Assembly (NCBI GenBank): GCA_020205615.1 | Contig: CM035168.1 | Coordinates: 123,837,573 to 123,901,572, forward strand | DNA length: 64,000 nucleotides | Direction of reading: 5' to 3' | Origin: Panax quinquefolius | Lineage: Eukaryota; Streptophyta; Magnoliopsida; Apiales; Araliaceae | In this document: one piece after another, positions 37,206-50,739 of the stretch | Position numbering within the stretch: the first letter of the stretch is position 1 | Layout of the letters: every line of letters begins with the position of its first letter | Notes under the pieces: generated by a model | Databases searched by the model: none | What the model was told of the DNA's origin: nothing | The model's input: the letters and a program-made list of their open reading frames with translations, nothing else | Position numbers and translations under genes: made by a program

Positions 37206-38300
37206 GAGATTTCAGCTAAATCATCCAAATTATAAAACCCTAACTCCTATCCAAGCCCGGTTGGTAAAGTCCGTCCTACCCCCAATCAACCGAACTTTAT
37301 ATATGTATATGTACAGGGGAATTGTCCAATTTGAAGGAAACTTGAAGCGATGTTATGGAAATTCAGCTTAATTTTTCTCTGTATAAAATCTGGAGTAGTT
37401 TTGGAGTTAGGTCAGAATGAGATTGTTGACGATGACTGAATTTTGTGTTCTCTTTTTGAGTTTGTTCACTTTTTCTTATTCTTTTTTCTGACACAAAGAA
37501 GAAGAAGAAGAAGAAGAAGGAAGGAAGGAAGGAAGGAAGGAAGGATCAGCTGAATCGTACAGAGCGACTACTTGAAACGGCACGTCAAACGACGACGTGT
37601 ACATCACAATTGAATATGACAAACAGATAGTATATCTTATTTGTCACATTTACTACTTTGCCCCGGCAAAATTTCCCGTGTCTCTATTAGTTAATAATTA
37701 ACTTTGTCCGTTTCAAAATTAATAATATTATTTAATTTTTAAAATAAAACGATGTTATATTAAATTTATTTAATTTTAATGAATATATTTATTAATTCTT
37801 AGAATATTAATATTTTTTTAACCCTCCTCCTCCATATGACGTGACATATAAGTACCCCTACAAAAATTAGAAACTCCATCAAATAAATAAATAAATAATA
37901 GTTAAAAGAGGACCTTTTACACATGGTAATTTATGATTGATTATACATAAAAGGAAGTAAGATAAGATTATTTGGTTGAATTAAAGGTTGGTGTTACGGT
38001 ACGTAGTAGTGTTTCATATATATATATATATATAGCAGCAGGCAGCAGCAATATGTGTTTTCTCAAGTTTATGTAGGATTTCTCCCTCCCATGTTTGGTC
38101 TGTCAATTTCAGATGGAGCAGTACAAACAAGTGTTACTGATAATATATGTCGAAATTCGGTTGATACAAACTCCTGTTTTAAGTTTGGATCCGCCATGGC
38201 ACCTAAATTTCCACGTCCTTTCACTATATATTAATTGCATCCCTTACCTGCATGCATGCATCAACAAATATGCAGCTTGTAATTAATTAGGAATTTCAGA
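37206..38300. other. Intergenic: formin 5' region and spacer to the kinase pseudogene
   Basis: Includes the probable formin promoter and 5' UTR, a (GAA)n/(GGAA)n tract at 37497-37545, and a (TA)n tract near 38020-38033. The fragment tttgtccgtttcaaaatta near 37704 resembles one end of a mariner-type MITE. No gene is supported. Confidence 0.5.
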
Positions 38301-40580
38301 AAGTTAAAGCAGCAAGCAAGCAAGCCAAACCTCATCAACTAGTGACTTTGGCTTTCTTCCTGTCAAGAGTTGAAGGCAAGCAGCACAACCCCAAAACTGA
38401 AAACATCATCACTTTCCGCACCTCCTTTTTCCTTCAACTTGTTTGATAAGATGCAGCAAAGCCAAACCTTGGGTTGTAGGTTTTCATTCAGAAAAATGTT
38501 CCCCAACTGTATACATGTATACATGTATGTATAAATGACTTGTATATATTATTATCAAATTAACACCAGGGGTAGGCAGGCAGGCATCAGCGCTAGCTAG
38601 CTAGCTATGTCAAATTAAATTAAGCTTTACCTTTATATCCCCATGAACCATCTTCTCTAATGTATTGTTGTGAAGAAACCATAAACCTTCATTCATGCCC
38701 ATGGATATCACTACTCTTTGCTCCCATCCTAATATAACCTTTCTTCTTTCACCTACAACGATAGACCTTCATTCATTCATATTTAAAAAAAAGGACGGAC
38801 AATATATTTTATTTTATTTTACCAAAAGAAGCTTAATTAATTACCTAGAACCCAACTCGTTAAATCTCCATTAACACAGTAGTCAGAAACAAGGCACTGC
38901 TCTCCTTTATTGCAGTATCCCATAACGCTCACCAGATTCGGATGCCTTATTTTTGTTCTAATTAATTAACCCATAATTCATCAATAAAATGATTATGAAT
39001 CGATCTATTCCCTCCCTAATTCTAAGAATTTCTGCTCTCATTCCACTTGGCATTGTTCCAACATACGCATTACCTGAATAAATTAAAATTTTAATTAATT
39101 AGCCGGCCTAACAGAAATTAACCATTTTTTAGTAACATAACTAATTGTAAACACTGTACGTACGTACCAAGATTATTCCCCTCACGGATCAAATTTGCAT
39201 CGTCGAAGCCATTGGTAGCTTTCATAATCTCATCTTGTGAAAATAGATAGAGATCAGAGCAGTTAAATGGGCTTTTCATGTCATCATGATCCTCCAATGT
39301 TTTCTTCAAGACTATAACTGCAATAAAAACATTCTCAGAGACTTTCACATCCATCCAACGCATATATACCTGATAAATTCTTCTTCATCTCTTTATCACT
39401 CTTTTCTTGTAAACTTTTCTTTGTTAATTAGCACATAAAGAATTGGAGCTAACATAACAAGAGCTGCACCCACAACCATTATTGCAACGAGTTTCTTGGA
39501 ACCCATGATCAGAAATCCATCTATACATTTTATAAGCCATTCTTACGGTTAGAGCCAAACCATCTGTGCTTTTTATAAATAAGATATATAAAAAATCATA
39601 CATTTTCAGTTAGTCTATAGAATTTCTTACTTTGCTTACGCTTGCCATAGGGAGAAATTTCTGCTTTGCCAGAAGGGAAATTAAAAATGTAAGTCTTGCA
39701 ATTTTTCAAAAACATTGAAAACAAACATGCACGAGCGAGCATATAGCTAGAACAGCAAATACCTATTTCATTCCACAGACAAGAAAAAAGTTCCATGAAT
39801 CCATTGTGGAGGATCTATACTCACACTCGCAAGACTAATTAAGAAGAAGCGCGTCGCCACACCCATTACCATTTTTACTATCAATGTCTCTTAAAGATCT
39901 CAATGACTGCCTGTAAGGTATAACGCAGTTTAAACAAGCGTCATCGCTATGATTAGGACTTGATATTCGATTTGAAAGCGTTGAAATTCTCAACCCCTAA
40001 AAGATTAATGACAGAATCAATATCTTTTGAGCAAGAATTATCCACAGAAGCTAGAAGAAGAAGAAGAAGAAGAAGAAGAAGAAGAAGAAGAAGAAGAAGA
40101 AGAAGAAGAAGAAGAAGAAGAAGAAGAAGAAGAAGAAGAAGAAATGAAATTTTGTAGTTCACATATAGAGAGGCTAGTTCTGTTGTGTAGACTTTTGAAT
40201 GTGTTAACACATTCTTGAGCTTCAGCAGGGTCCAGAAATATGGATTGAGACTGGTTAGATCTTATAGCCATTGCTTGAAACAGAGAAAAAAGGGCAGAAC
40301 GACAACATGAAAGTGAGGCAACAGAACTGGGAGAATTTGTTGCTATGTCAAGGCATTCAGCATGAGCTTCATAAGGAAAACGGCTGAATTCCAAGCTGCA
40401 GCTACCTGAAAATAGAGAGAAGCCAAAAAAGTGTGACAATATTTCAAAGAGAGATTGCATTAAAAATATATGGTACTTCAATTTATATAGTTGCATAATT
40501 ACTTGAGTTGATGATCTTCTGAGGGAAAATATAAATATCAAGAAGAAAAAGAAGAAGAAGAAGAAGAAGGGAGTGGCCAT
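38300..40580 (-). pseudogene. Broken SPARK-type receptor-like kinase
   Basis: Receptor kinase pieces read right to left. A signal-peptide-like start, MATPFFFFF (40580), leads to a Cys-rich ectodomain segment CSLEFSRFPYEAHAEC ... SCCRSALFSLFQAM ... CVNTFKSL ... LSICELQNF (about 40405-40150), with the Cys/Phe pattern of the SPARK domain. Then come the AAG/CTT microsatellite, CSKDIDSVINLLG, and SPNHSDDACLNCVIPYRQSL. A membrane segment, LVAIMVVGAALVMLAPILYV, lies near 39500-39440. Kinase blocks follow: FSQDEIMKATNGF (39240-39210), HPNLVSVMGYC (about 38945), LGWEQRVVISMGMNEGLWFL (about 38735-38680), HGDIK (about 38640) and DDVFSFGVVLL (38410-38380). The frame changes across the microsatellite, again before DDACLN, and once more after VVLL (stop, with LLTGRKPKSL in another frame). 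A pseudogene is likely, though some breaks might be unmodelled introns or sequence errors. Confidence 0.75.
40053..40143. repeat. (AAG)n microsatellite within the kinase ectodomain
   Basis: About 30 pure AAG units. The upstream protein frame reads them as serine and the downstream frame as leucine, so the tract or its edge carries a net frame change. Confidence 0.95.
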
Positions 40581-40599
40581 GGCTGATAGCTGAACAAAG

Positions 40600-41598
40600 C
40601 AATCTACTTGTCTTCTTAATTTCCCTTCTGTTTATCTAGTAGCTGAACAAAGTTTGTACAATAAATATGTAGAAGTAAAGGTTTATGAGGACTGAGATTA
40701 TAGATTAAAAGCAATCTGTAGCCGGCTCAACAGGTTTAACAAGAAATCACATAAACAATTATTTGCCAATGACTTGTTCCAAAATCCAGATCAATCAAAA
40801 TACTTTGAAATATAATTGGCATGGTCCTGTTGGAAGCATTATTATGGGGCCTGCTAATGAAACAACCTACATTCTTAAATTCTACTCTCTCCGTTCCAAG
40901 TCAGAGATACAACTTGGTTTTTTGTGATAAAACGCCGCATGAATTAATTTTATTTTAAACTTTTACAAGTCATACTCATACCAATTTTGAAATTTCATTT
41001 ATGGTATCTCTAATTTTGGAATTATAATTAAAAATCGAACGCACGTGGGAAGTGTTTGACCAAGTAAACAATTTTAATAAATTTAATATTAAATGAGTTT
41101 CATGAACTTCAAATCAACTGGGTTACCTGTTTAGTATGATCCAGGAGTTTATGCCGTGATTATGGATTTTATAAATTTTTCCAAACTGTGCTTACCCCTT
41201 ATCCATCCTTATGTCCTATTGTTATTATTTTTTATAAAAAGTATGTATATTGTTAGCTTTTTAAAGTTAATTTAAAAAAAATTTAAATTCAAAGTTAGTT
41301 AGTATAGATTCTTTTTTAATTTAAATTAATACAATGTTGAATATTATAAATTATCTAAAATATACTATTCTTCTTTTTATTATTTCATAATTTTAATGAG
41401 TCATTTTAATTTTGAGTTAAAAATTAATGATCATATAATTATTTGGAATAAAAAGAGAGAGTATTATTTAATTATAAAATATGTCATCCATAAAATGTTA
41501 ATATTTATGAGTATTCCCATTTTTAACATTATAAAAAAAAGTTAGTTTTTTTCTTTTATTCTTCATTTAAAAAATTTAAATTATAGTAGACAAAAATA

Positions 41599-41644
<46 letters not shown>

Positions 41645-42056
41645 CTGGAAGGATTTGGGCGGGGTCCACAAGGATCTATCAAATTCACCATTATAACTTA
41701 AGGTGTGAATATGAAATCAACAATTTCAATTAAGTTTTTCACTGTAGCTTAAAAATAATTGTTATACCAGTTTAAAGTAATTTGTTCTCCAAATATCTAA
41801 AATTCTTATAAACTCATAAAATAAACCTAAGTAAATGTATATAAAAAATAAACCTAAGCTATATTAAGATTTATTGATAACATAACTTCTTTAAATATAG
41901 AAAAAGTTAATTTTAAATATAATACTCTTATATTATGGATAGCAAAAATGAATGCTTGCTTTGCTTGCTGTGTTAAACCACATATCCAATGGGCCGAAAT
42001 AAAATCTATCCTATCCACAAAAAACACATGACCCAGACTGCCGGAGGCCCATGGAG
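40600..42056. other. Intergenic region upstream of FAD6, with MITE-like sequence
   Basis: The sequence tactctctccgttccaagt at about 40885 and the inverted-type end ttggaataaaaagagagagt at about 41442 could be the two ends of a mariner-type element, possibly composite. A (TA)n tract sits at 41603-41642. No coding region was recognised. Confidence 0.4.
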
Positions 42057-42065
42057 TATAAAAAG
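42057..42065 (+). promoter_or_regulatory. Probable TATA box of FAD6
   Basis: TATAAAAAG, 138 bp before the chosen ATG, a usual plant distance allowing a short 5' UTR. Confidence 0.5.
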
Positions 42066-42194
42066 TCGAGGTGTCTCTTTCTGAGCCTGAGGACCTGCCC
42101 ATTATCTGCTGCATCCGCATTGCCAAAGGGAAGGCTAAGGCTGCCTTTTGGCTTATCTTCTTCAGTGGGGTGGGGGGTCTCCTTTCTGCTTCAA

Positions 42195-45100
42195 ATGGCT
42201 TGCAGAATTGCAGATTCCGGCTTCCTTTTCACGGTAACACCTGCTCTCTATCACTTAACTCTGCGAGTTGTGTATGAAATTGTCCTATTAAGTATCAATT
42301 CTACATGTATGTATAATGCACTTTTCATTAATTACAGGGCTCCCTACAGAGGCCACTTCATACCCCTAAATTTTCCCGACTTAATACTCCAGGTATTTGT
42401 GCTTCTCTCTCTCTCTCTCTCTCTCTCAAAAAATGGGTTGGTGTTGGGAGATAGATAGATGGGTCTTCTTTCTTTGGCAAAAAGGTGTATTATTATCCTG
42501 CCACTCTACTTTAAAAATATCCAATTAAACCAAAATTAATTGGACGTAAACATATACTAAAAAAATAAATAAACAGAACACCAAGTGAGATAAAATAAAA
42601 GAAAAGGTGGCAGCCACGTCATATTAGAAAATAAAATAAAAAGGTTTGGATGTCCCAAAATAGTTGTCATCTTCAACCTTCAAAAGCTGGGTCAACCCGA
42701 CCCATATAGGTCAAAAGCAAGCCAGAACTCTCTCATTTTTAACTCCAAATCATGCAAATAATATGGCAAAAAATTGAGTAGATCTGGGAGTGAAAGAGGC
42801 ACAGTTATTACCATGTATTATGGTCAAAAATGGTGGTTTGGGGCCATGTGGTTCTCAACCCATGTTCATTTGTTCTTCTTCGTAAAGTACAAATCACTCA
42901 TTCAATAGATTCAGTAGGTTTTTGATTAACTAATCATTCAATTTATTCTCGTTTTTCTTCTCTTCATGGAACCATGAAGTAGTTACTACATGGATACAAA
43001 GAGCAGCAGCTTAAGGTAATCTTACTTGGGGCCACAAGCTAAAAGGATACCTTTTGTTCCTTACTTCCTTAGTTCTCTTCCGCCCAAATAAGGCTCTGCA
43101 GGCAGCAAATATCTTGTTTCTCACACTCTTTAGTCTCTTATGATTGTTCAGGAACAAGAGAGAGAAGGAAAAAAAAGAAAAAAAAATTATAAGAGAAAAT
43201 GAATTGGAAGTTTTGTCATTTTCATTTTCACATTTTTTTAGTATTATTTTTTAGCCATGTAATTAATATTTTGATTTCTTATTATTTTTGAGCTGCCACA
43301 TAAGAAAAAGATGACGTCCATCCGATTTATTTGACGGAAGGGTTAAGCAATAGTTTTTTAAAAGTTCAATCGATTAATTGGATATTTTTGGTGTAATGCT
43401 TAAAAGTCGACAACTACAATGTGATAATACCCTTTTTGCCAGTCTTCTTTGTTTTCTCGATATCTTTTAGTATAATCTTGAAATTCGTTTCATTCTGATT
43501 TTGTACTTTATTATAGCTTTAGTGTGGTCATCTTGGTTACTTTTGGGATGGCAGTCAAAACCCAGTCTTTAATTGAGTATGGAACCAATATTTACTTATA
43601 ATTGTCACTGCAAGTAATGCCCTTAGAGGTCTAAAATATAGACCAATTATAAAAATTTGGTTGCGTCTTGATTTTAAGACACTATATCTGCTCCTTTAGT
43701 TGGTTGAGTAAAAAATTTGTAGCTATGCAATTTCTTTTCTCAAGTGCTCGATTCCTATGGCACAACTACTAAACTAAACACTCATAAATTTAGGGATAAT
43801 TGTGGAATTTTTTTCTTAAAATTTGGAAATTTGGTAAGTGGAACTCTTTTTGTGGAAGGAGGGAGTATTACTTTTTTGGCTCAAACTACATATTGTTAAC
43901 TGTAACTAATTATATTTATTCCATTCATGCATCAACCACATACCTGCAGAACTCTAAAAGCAAAACTCTAACAGTAACTAGTTATATCAGTTTATATGAG
44001 CACCTTATAATGCTCATGATGATAGACAGGCACATATTACTTGAAGTTGGAATGTCTACCCCAGAAAAGAATCCAACACCAAAAATATTTAATTCCCTTG
44101 AGAAAGAGTAAACTTGTTCAAGCTGTAGCAGTTTCGGCTGCATCTTCTCCAGCAGACAGCACAGAATATAGAAGACAATTATGTGAAAGTTATGGCTTCA
44201 AGAAAATTGCAGAGCCACTTCCAGCTAATGTTACATTGAAGAATATTATTGATTCCCTCCCCCAAAAGGTACTTACCAAAAGTATTGAATTCATGCACCC
44301 AAATTCTATCCGTCTCTTTTATTGACCGATGAAACATGTTCTACATATAACATCTTGGAATTGTCTTCCACATGGATTCTTGTGCTTACTTCTTCTATTT
44401 GGACTATGTTTCCCTAATCTAAACTCCAACGCATTCACTTAGTTTTAAAATGATGCTATTCTATAATAAATTGGAGCAACTTTCTCACCAAATTGAAAAT
44501 TGTAACGACAATTCTTCCCATTTTGAATTGTATAATTAATCATTCAATGATGAATGATAATTAATAATTCATGCATTTATCTTTTCTTTAATTTCATATT
44601 GATACCGTAATTATGATAGAAAAGCTTGGCAAGGAGCCTTGTGATATAATCTGACTTTCAATAAGCATATGGTCATGAAACCTGTTGAACATAACTGAAG
44701 TCTTCTTGGCATTTCTAATACTTTCTTTTAATCAAAATTTTGTTTAAAGGTGTTTGAGATCGATGATGTGAAAGCATGGAAGTCAATTTTGATATCTGTA
44801 TCTTCCTATGCATTGGGGCTCTTCATGATCTCCAAAGCCCCATGGTATCTACTTCCTCTGGCTTGGGCATATACAGGAACTGCAATCACAGGGGTAAGTT
44901 CTGTTCTGTGTATATCTTTTCTTTGCATTTGATTGCTTCCTGTTACTTTTTTGCCTTTAAGTTCATAAACCGAGGGAAGTATACTTCTTTTCTTTTTCTT
45001 TTTCTTTTTCTTTTTAAAAAAAATATAAGAAATGTTGAAAATTCCATATGTTTCTCACTGTCCGGCAAGAGAAATTGATCTAATCCAAATTATTTGAACC

Positions 45101-48100
45101 TCTCTCTGTCTGATAATTTATGTTCTTCAAAATTCTCCGTATTCTTGCCCTTTTGGTCTCCAAGTTCTGAATGGAGGCTTAGTTTGTTTTTTCTTTTACA
45201 TCTGCTATGGATCCAACTTTTTTCTTTCTTTTCCCCCCTAAAGTTCTTTGTTATAGGCCATGACTGTGCACATAAATCATTCTCAAGAAACAAATTGCTG
45301 GAAGACATTGTTGGAACTTTGGCCTTTTTGCCGCTGATATACCCCTATGAGCCATGGCGTTTTAAGCATGACCGGCATCACGCAAAGACAAACATGTCAG
45401 TATGACATTCTTATTATTATTTATTTTTGTCAAAATATAAATTTGGTTGGCATAAGATAGATTAAAGTCATTTGTTAAGTGTCCGTTATGCATTGTGATG
45501 TGGAGAAGACTATGAGAACATAATATTTGTGTTTTAAATGTAATTATGCTAATTCTTTTCTGCATTTGGATGGTTTACTCAAAAACTAAGATTAAACTAA
45601 AAATGCTACGTGATTAAAAAGCTGATTAAATTTTTTTGCAGTGTATTTACTTCTGTGACTTTATTGTTCAACTATATTAGTTGAATTACATACCTTATTT
45701 CTTGGAGAAATAATACCTCCCAATATAAGCGAACAATACATGCAAATGGAGAATTTAGAAAGAAAAAAGTGGATACTCGATAAAAGATTATTATGATATA
45801 CAAAGAAGCAGTAGGTACATGGTTTCATGTATCTGGGCCTTAATGGAAATTCTAGTTCTTAACTTAACATACTTGGAGATGCAGAGTTTCAAATATGCAG
45901 CAGTTTTTCAGTTACTAGAATACTTGTTTTGGCTTTACGCGTGCATGGTGTGCGGCATGTGCCTTTACAATTTGCCAACAACATTAACAATCTTGTTGGG
46001 TTGATCTAATTAAGTCAGTTCCCATAGCAGAAAAATGTCGGATTATTAATGTCACATTCCAGAAGTAAAAGATCTGCCTTTCACCCAAGTAATTATTGAA
46101 TGCTGCATGGAGGCAGCATAGCTAAGGGTTACAAGCATTGGATATCTTATACAACACACTTTTGGTTGAGCAATCAGATCTTAGAACTAGAATGACTGAT
46201 TAAATTTGTAGAATATATCACCGTCTTGAAGTCTGATAGGATTGTAGTTGCGTTTTTAACTTTGGGATACATGCCACTCCAAATATATGGCCAATAATTC
46301 TGCTGCTCACTGACATACTCAGGCCACCTTCACAAAGTTCCAACTGGTTTCTGAAAGCAATATATTATACCTCTCCTGACTCATATGTTACCTACAAGGA
46401 TACAACTGATCATGACCAGAAATTCCTTCAATTAATTAAGGCCATTTGGTTTAGTTAATTTGCTTTGATTTACATGGAATAAGCAGGATAATATAAAATT
46501 ATTTTACTTATAAGTTATAAATTATAAATTTCTTTTAACCTGAACTAGGTGTCATTATTTGCTTTATCGCTCTACAACTCCAATCCATATTTTCTATTCC
46601 AAAGTAATGTTGTTAGAATCTTGAATGGTATTGGATTGAATAGGTTAGTGTTAGAATATATAATGTAGACTGCAGCTCTATCAAAGTTATTACTTTATTG
46701 CAAATCCAATCAGGGTTTGACATTGCAATTTTCAGTTGACTAATCTGAACATCTTGTATATCACTAACAATGGCTATTGTTTATTTTATTTTATTTTTAA
46801 TAACGTAAACTGAGGTTTAGTTATCTTCTATTTCTTTTTAATGTTTTGCTAACAACTTCATCTATGTGTCGCATCATTCTGTATATATGTGCATGTGTCC
46901 AAGTGCTTGTGCCACCCAGGCACAGACTACAAATGCTTTTTCTTTTTCTTTTAAATCTATTTGTGGGTTGTGTGGGAAGGGGCTATTATGCCTATTTCTT
47001 TGAAAGATCGGTATCCTCTAATTTATATTTACTTATAAAACTCCACCTTTCAATTCCAGGTTGTTGGAGGATACAGCTTGGCACCCTGCTAAAATTGAGG
47101 AGTTTAATTCAAGCCCAATTTTCCGTAAAGCAATTATTTTTGCTTACGGTCCATTACGGCCTTGGATGTCTATAGCTCACTGGTAATTCTGTTTGATAAA
47201 GTGCTACATTATTATGAGAATAATGATGTCATGTTTTCTTTCTGGGTGAAAGCAATTATTATTAGACTTGATAGGACGGAATCTATCTTATTGTTATCAC
47301 TTTTTATTTTAGGTTGATCTGGCATTTTGATCTGAAGAAGTTCAGACCGAATGAAGTTCAAAGGGTGAAGATAAGTTGTGCTTGCGTATTTGCATTCATG
47401 GTAATTGGATGGCCATTGATTGTCTTCAAGACAGGGATGATAGGATGGATCAAGTTCTGGTTAATGCCGTGGTTGGGTTATCACTTTTGGGTAATATGAC
47501 CTTTTCACCTCTTCCTTATGATTCGGAGACAGTTAGATTGGTTCATTTATGAAAAAGAAAAAAAGCATGTAGTTTGTTTTGCATTGTTGAGTCAACGAAA
47601 CATCAAAGTGAATGAACCATGGGATCAGTGTGCCTTATTCAAAGCTAACTGCCTGAACCCCACTGGATATTGCCACAATGGTGGCCTAATTACAAGTCTT
47701 AAGTTTAAGTTATGTAAGACCTTAAGAATTCCACAGATCTTGGTATCAGACCTTGTGTTTTGTTCCATTCTGATCCAAAACTTTGTGCACTAAATTTAAA
47801 CTTGGTTTTTACATGTTCGGTAACATTTCAATGGCAAATTGTAGATTTTACTCTTCTTCATTATAGTACATTACTCCACTAAATTTGTCAATGTTCTAAA
47901 AGGCGCTAGGCGCTAGGCGCTAGGCGGGAGGCGGGAGGCGGGAGGCGGGCGGCCGAGGGGTGCCTAACGCCTGGGCTTGGGCGGGGCTTAGGCCGGATTT
48001 TTTATTTTAAGCCAATTTTAATATTTTATCTTACATTTATCCAAACAAAATAATAATATAAAGCAAAACAATCTATAATAAAGATAATAAAGGCATTTGC

Positions 48101-50739
48101 TTAAAATTCAAACACATATCCATATTGTTAATGTTAAAGTTCAAACACAAACATGCAATTGTTCAAAGTTCAAACATATTTTTAACGTATTAGTTTTATT
48201 CATAAACAAGATTGATATTAAATAATAAAATTTCAAGAATTTAATTCAATATTAAAACTCAAGAAACTAAACATTAATTTAAGAATTATATTGAATTAAA
48301 CTAAATATTACAAATGTATCATCATTTATATAATTTGAAGTTGGTACAAATTCAAAAAATTACAACTATAATAAAATTATCCATTTTGACTTGATATTGT
48401 TCACTTCTTGTTGTGATTTGATATGCTACAATATGTATTATGAATATGATAAATCATTAGAAATATAAATATATCAAAATCTGGTTTGGGTAGTTATTAA
48501 AATAAAAAAAACCTCTTCGCTTAAACCCACCTAGGCCCCCGTCTAATTTTCTGGAGGGAGACCTAGCTGAGGCCTAGCGCCTAGGCGAGGCGCCAAGGGG
48601 GGCCTAGGCGGGGATTTTTAAAACACTGAAATTTGTTACTGATAATGATAATTCCCAAGTTAAAAGTGTCAAGTAATTTGAGTTTGTATGACTCGATGTG
48701 GGTGGGCAGGTCAAGTCCTAGTCTTATCATATTGGATTCGCCATTATTTTGCTTTCAGTCAGCCTTCCCACAATTGAGTTTGTCAATTAATTTAGCTAAT
48801 CTGTTACTTTCTAGGAACCTTAAATCTGGTTGCTTTATCATTTTATAGAAATTTGGTTCATCTGTCTTAACACTTGTGTTTGCACTAAATCCACAGATGA
48901 GTACTTTCACAATGGTCCATCATACGGCTCCGCACATACCTTTCAAATCCTCAGATGAGTGGAATGCAGCTCAGGCCCAGCTTACTGGCACAGTTCATTG
49001 TGACTATCCTCGCTGGTAATGGATCCCTTCTACTTTAATTCTGTTAATTATTTCCCTGACCAAATTGTTATAATAATACCTACATAAGTAGGTTGAGTAC
49101 ATGTTTGAATAGCAATGGTGAATGGGCAAGATACTTTTGAGAGAAGAAATAAAACATATTGGGAACAGTCTTATATTTGGTTGTTTTGGCTGTTTTTTCT
49201 TACGTCCTTAACAGAACTTCGAGGTAGTCCTTTGTAATTTCTTAATATATTTGTGCTCTTTTTAGAACTGGAGAGTGCAATAATACTGGCTACACTGTCA
49301 GTTTCTTATAGCTTCTTTCTTTTTATATTTTTACATTCCCTTCTCCATCTTACTGATGTACTGACATTATTTCTCCATCTTCTCTCTCTCCCCGCCCTTA
49401 ATTATATCTTCCACTCCTTTATCCTTTTTTCTCATTGTTTCCATTTCTATCAACAACAAAGTTGGGCATGCTTGATGAGTTTTATTAAGCATTTCTATAG
49501 TTGTACAAATATTTTGACCCATCCTGATATTTCAAGCATTTTCCTATCTGCCACTATTAGCCCAGTCACCAATATTTAATGAGACCATAAAGGAAGGTGT
49601 GAAAAAGAGAGATTCTGTATTCTAATACTGATATTTTGTCCAGATCAACTAGCTCGAGTCTTTAGAATTATTACTGTTAACGCCAAATTTTGTACGCCTG
49701 ACGAAATCACCAAAACAGTAGGCCAAAATCGCGTTAACGGTTGATTGTATTATTGTGAAATCAAACTCATGAAATACACTCACATAAACATAAACAAAGA
49801 GATATAAAATATGAACACAAGAATTTACGTAGAAACCTAATTGGAAAAAAACCACGGAGAGAGAGAAATCCACTAATAATAAAGTACCAAGTATTTATTT
49901 GTGTCATATGTTATTGTTGCTATAATTAATGGCTGATAATTCCTTCCCAAATTACATCTTTTTATCCCACCAAATAAGAAAACACAATCTTACTTTAATA
50001 AAGACTCTCCCACTATCAAAATATATATATGGGCCAACACCAAATCTGGTCCATTAAATAAATTGTGCTACACCTTGGCTATCTAGCCAAATAATCACAC
50101 CCCAACAATTACCATTATAGTTCCAACGTCCTATTAATTTAGTTCTCAGTTGTGTAATTATCAACAAAAAGAGTCTGCTTAATAATCTTTATTTCTCCTC
50201 AACAGGATAGAGATCCTGTGTCATGATATCAATGTCCACATCCCCCACCATATTTCTTCAAGGATTCCAAGCTACAATTTGCGGGCAGCTCATCAATCTC
50301 TCCAAGAGAATTGGGGAAAAGTACGAGTAACATACTTTTTTTATTCTCTGCATGTTTATTACTTTTTAATCACTTCATCTCATCGCCGTGAAACTATTTT
50401 AATTTTTTTCCGATAGTAGTTAGATGACCCTTTTTCCTTGTACTAAAAAAGGGAAAAAGAAAGTAGCAGAGGACCGTGAAAATTGCATGAAGAGATAATA
50501 ACATGGCATCAAAGTGCCATTATGTTGCTACTTACTAGTAAATTTACTCTTGTTTTATCTGCTTTTTACATCAACAGTATCTGAACGAGGCTACATGGAA
50601 TTGGCGGCTAATGAAGACGATATTGACTGTGTGTCATGTCTACGATAAGGAGAAAAACTATGTCGGCTTTGACGAGATCGCCCCTGAAGAATCCCTTCCG
50701 ATCACGTTTCTTAAAAAAGTAATGCCTGATTATGCTTGA
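42195..50739 (+). CDS. FAD6: Plastid omega-6 fatty acid desaturase (FAD6)
   Basis: Chloroplast membrane desaturase that adds the second (omega-6) double bond to 16:1 and 18:1 acyl chains of plastid glycerolipids, using ferredoxin. Coding exons: 42195-42233, 42338-42392, 44030-44268, 44750-44893, 45244-45395, 47060-47182, 47313-47490, 48897-49015, 50206-50320 and 50578-50739. The total is 1,326 nt, in frame, predicting 441 residues, close to the family's usual ~440-450. The start [13 protein letters not shown] matches the conserved plant FAD6 N-terminus and leads a transit-peptide-like region to about residue 65. Histidine boxes are HDCAH (165-169), HDRHH (201-205) and HIPHH (361-365), all intact. 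Conserved blocks include [36 protein letters not shown] and [11 protein letters not shown]. It ends KKVMPDYA. All introns are GT-AG. Introns 7 and 8 carry a MITE and a solo LTR that leave the exons intact. Confidence 0.97.
47889..48628. mobile_element. hAT-type MITE (740 bp) in FAD6 intron 7
   Basis: Bounded by a perfect 8-bp duplication AAATTTGT (47881-47888 and 48629-48636), the hallmark of hAT insertion. The termini are inverted: caatgttctaaaa at the left, and the complement of ttttaaaacactg at the right (cagtgttttaaaa). Both ends carry GC-rich subterminal repeats of ggcgctaggcg/gcctaggcg type, while the centre is AT-rich with no ORF. Confidence 0.92.
49675..50107. mobile_element. Copia-type solo LTR (433 bp) in FAD6 intron 8
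   Basis: Starts TGTTAACGCC and ends CCCCAACA (TGTT...AACA inverted ends), flanked by a perfect 5-bp duplication ATTAC (49670-49674 and 50108-50112). It contains aacctaattggaaaaaaacc-type sequence near 49838, common in plant Copia LTRs. No internal region is present. The transcription direction relative to the gene is unclear. Confidence 0.88.

Noticed and set aside
45090..45405. 103-residue ORF joining intron 4 to FAD6 exon 5
   Set aside because: Its first part is intron read-through; only 45244-45395 is coding.
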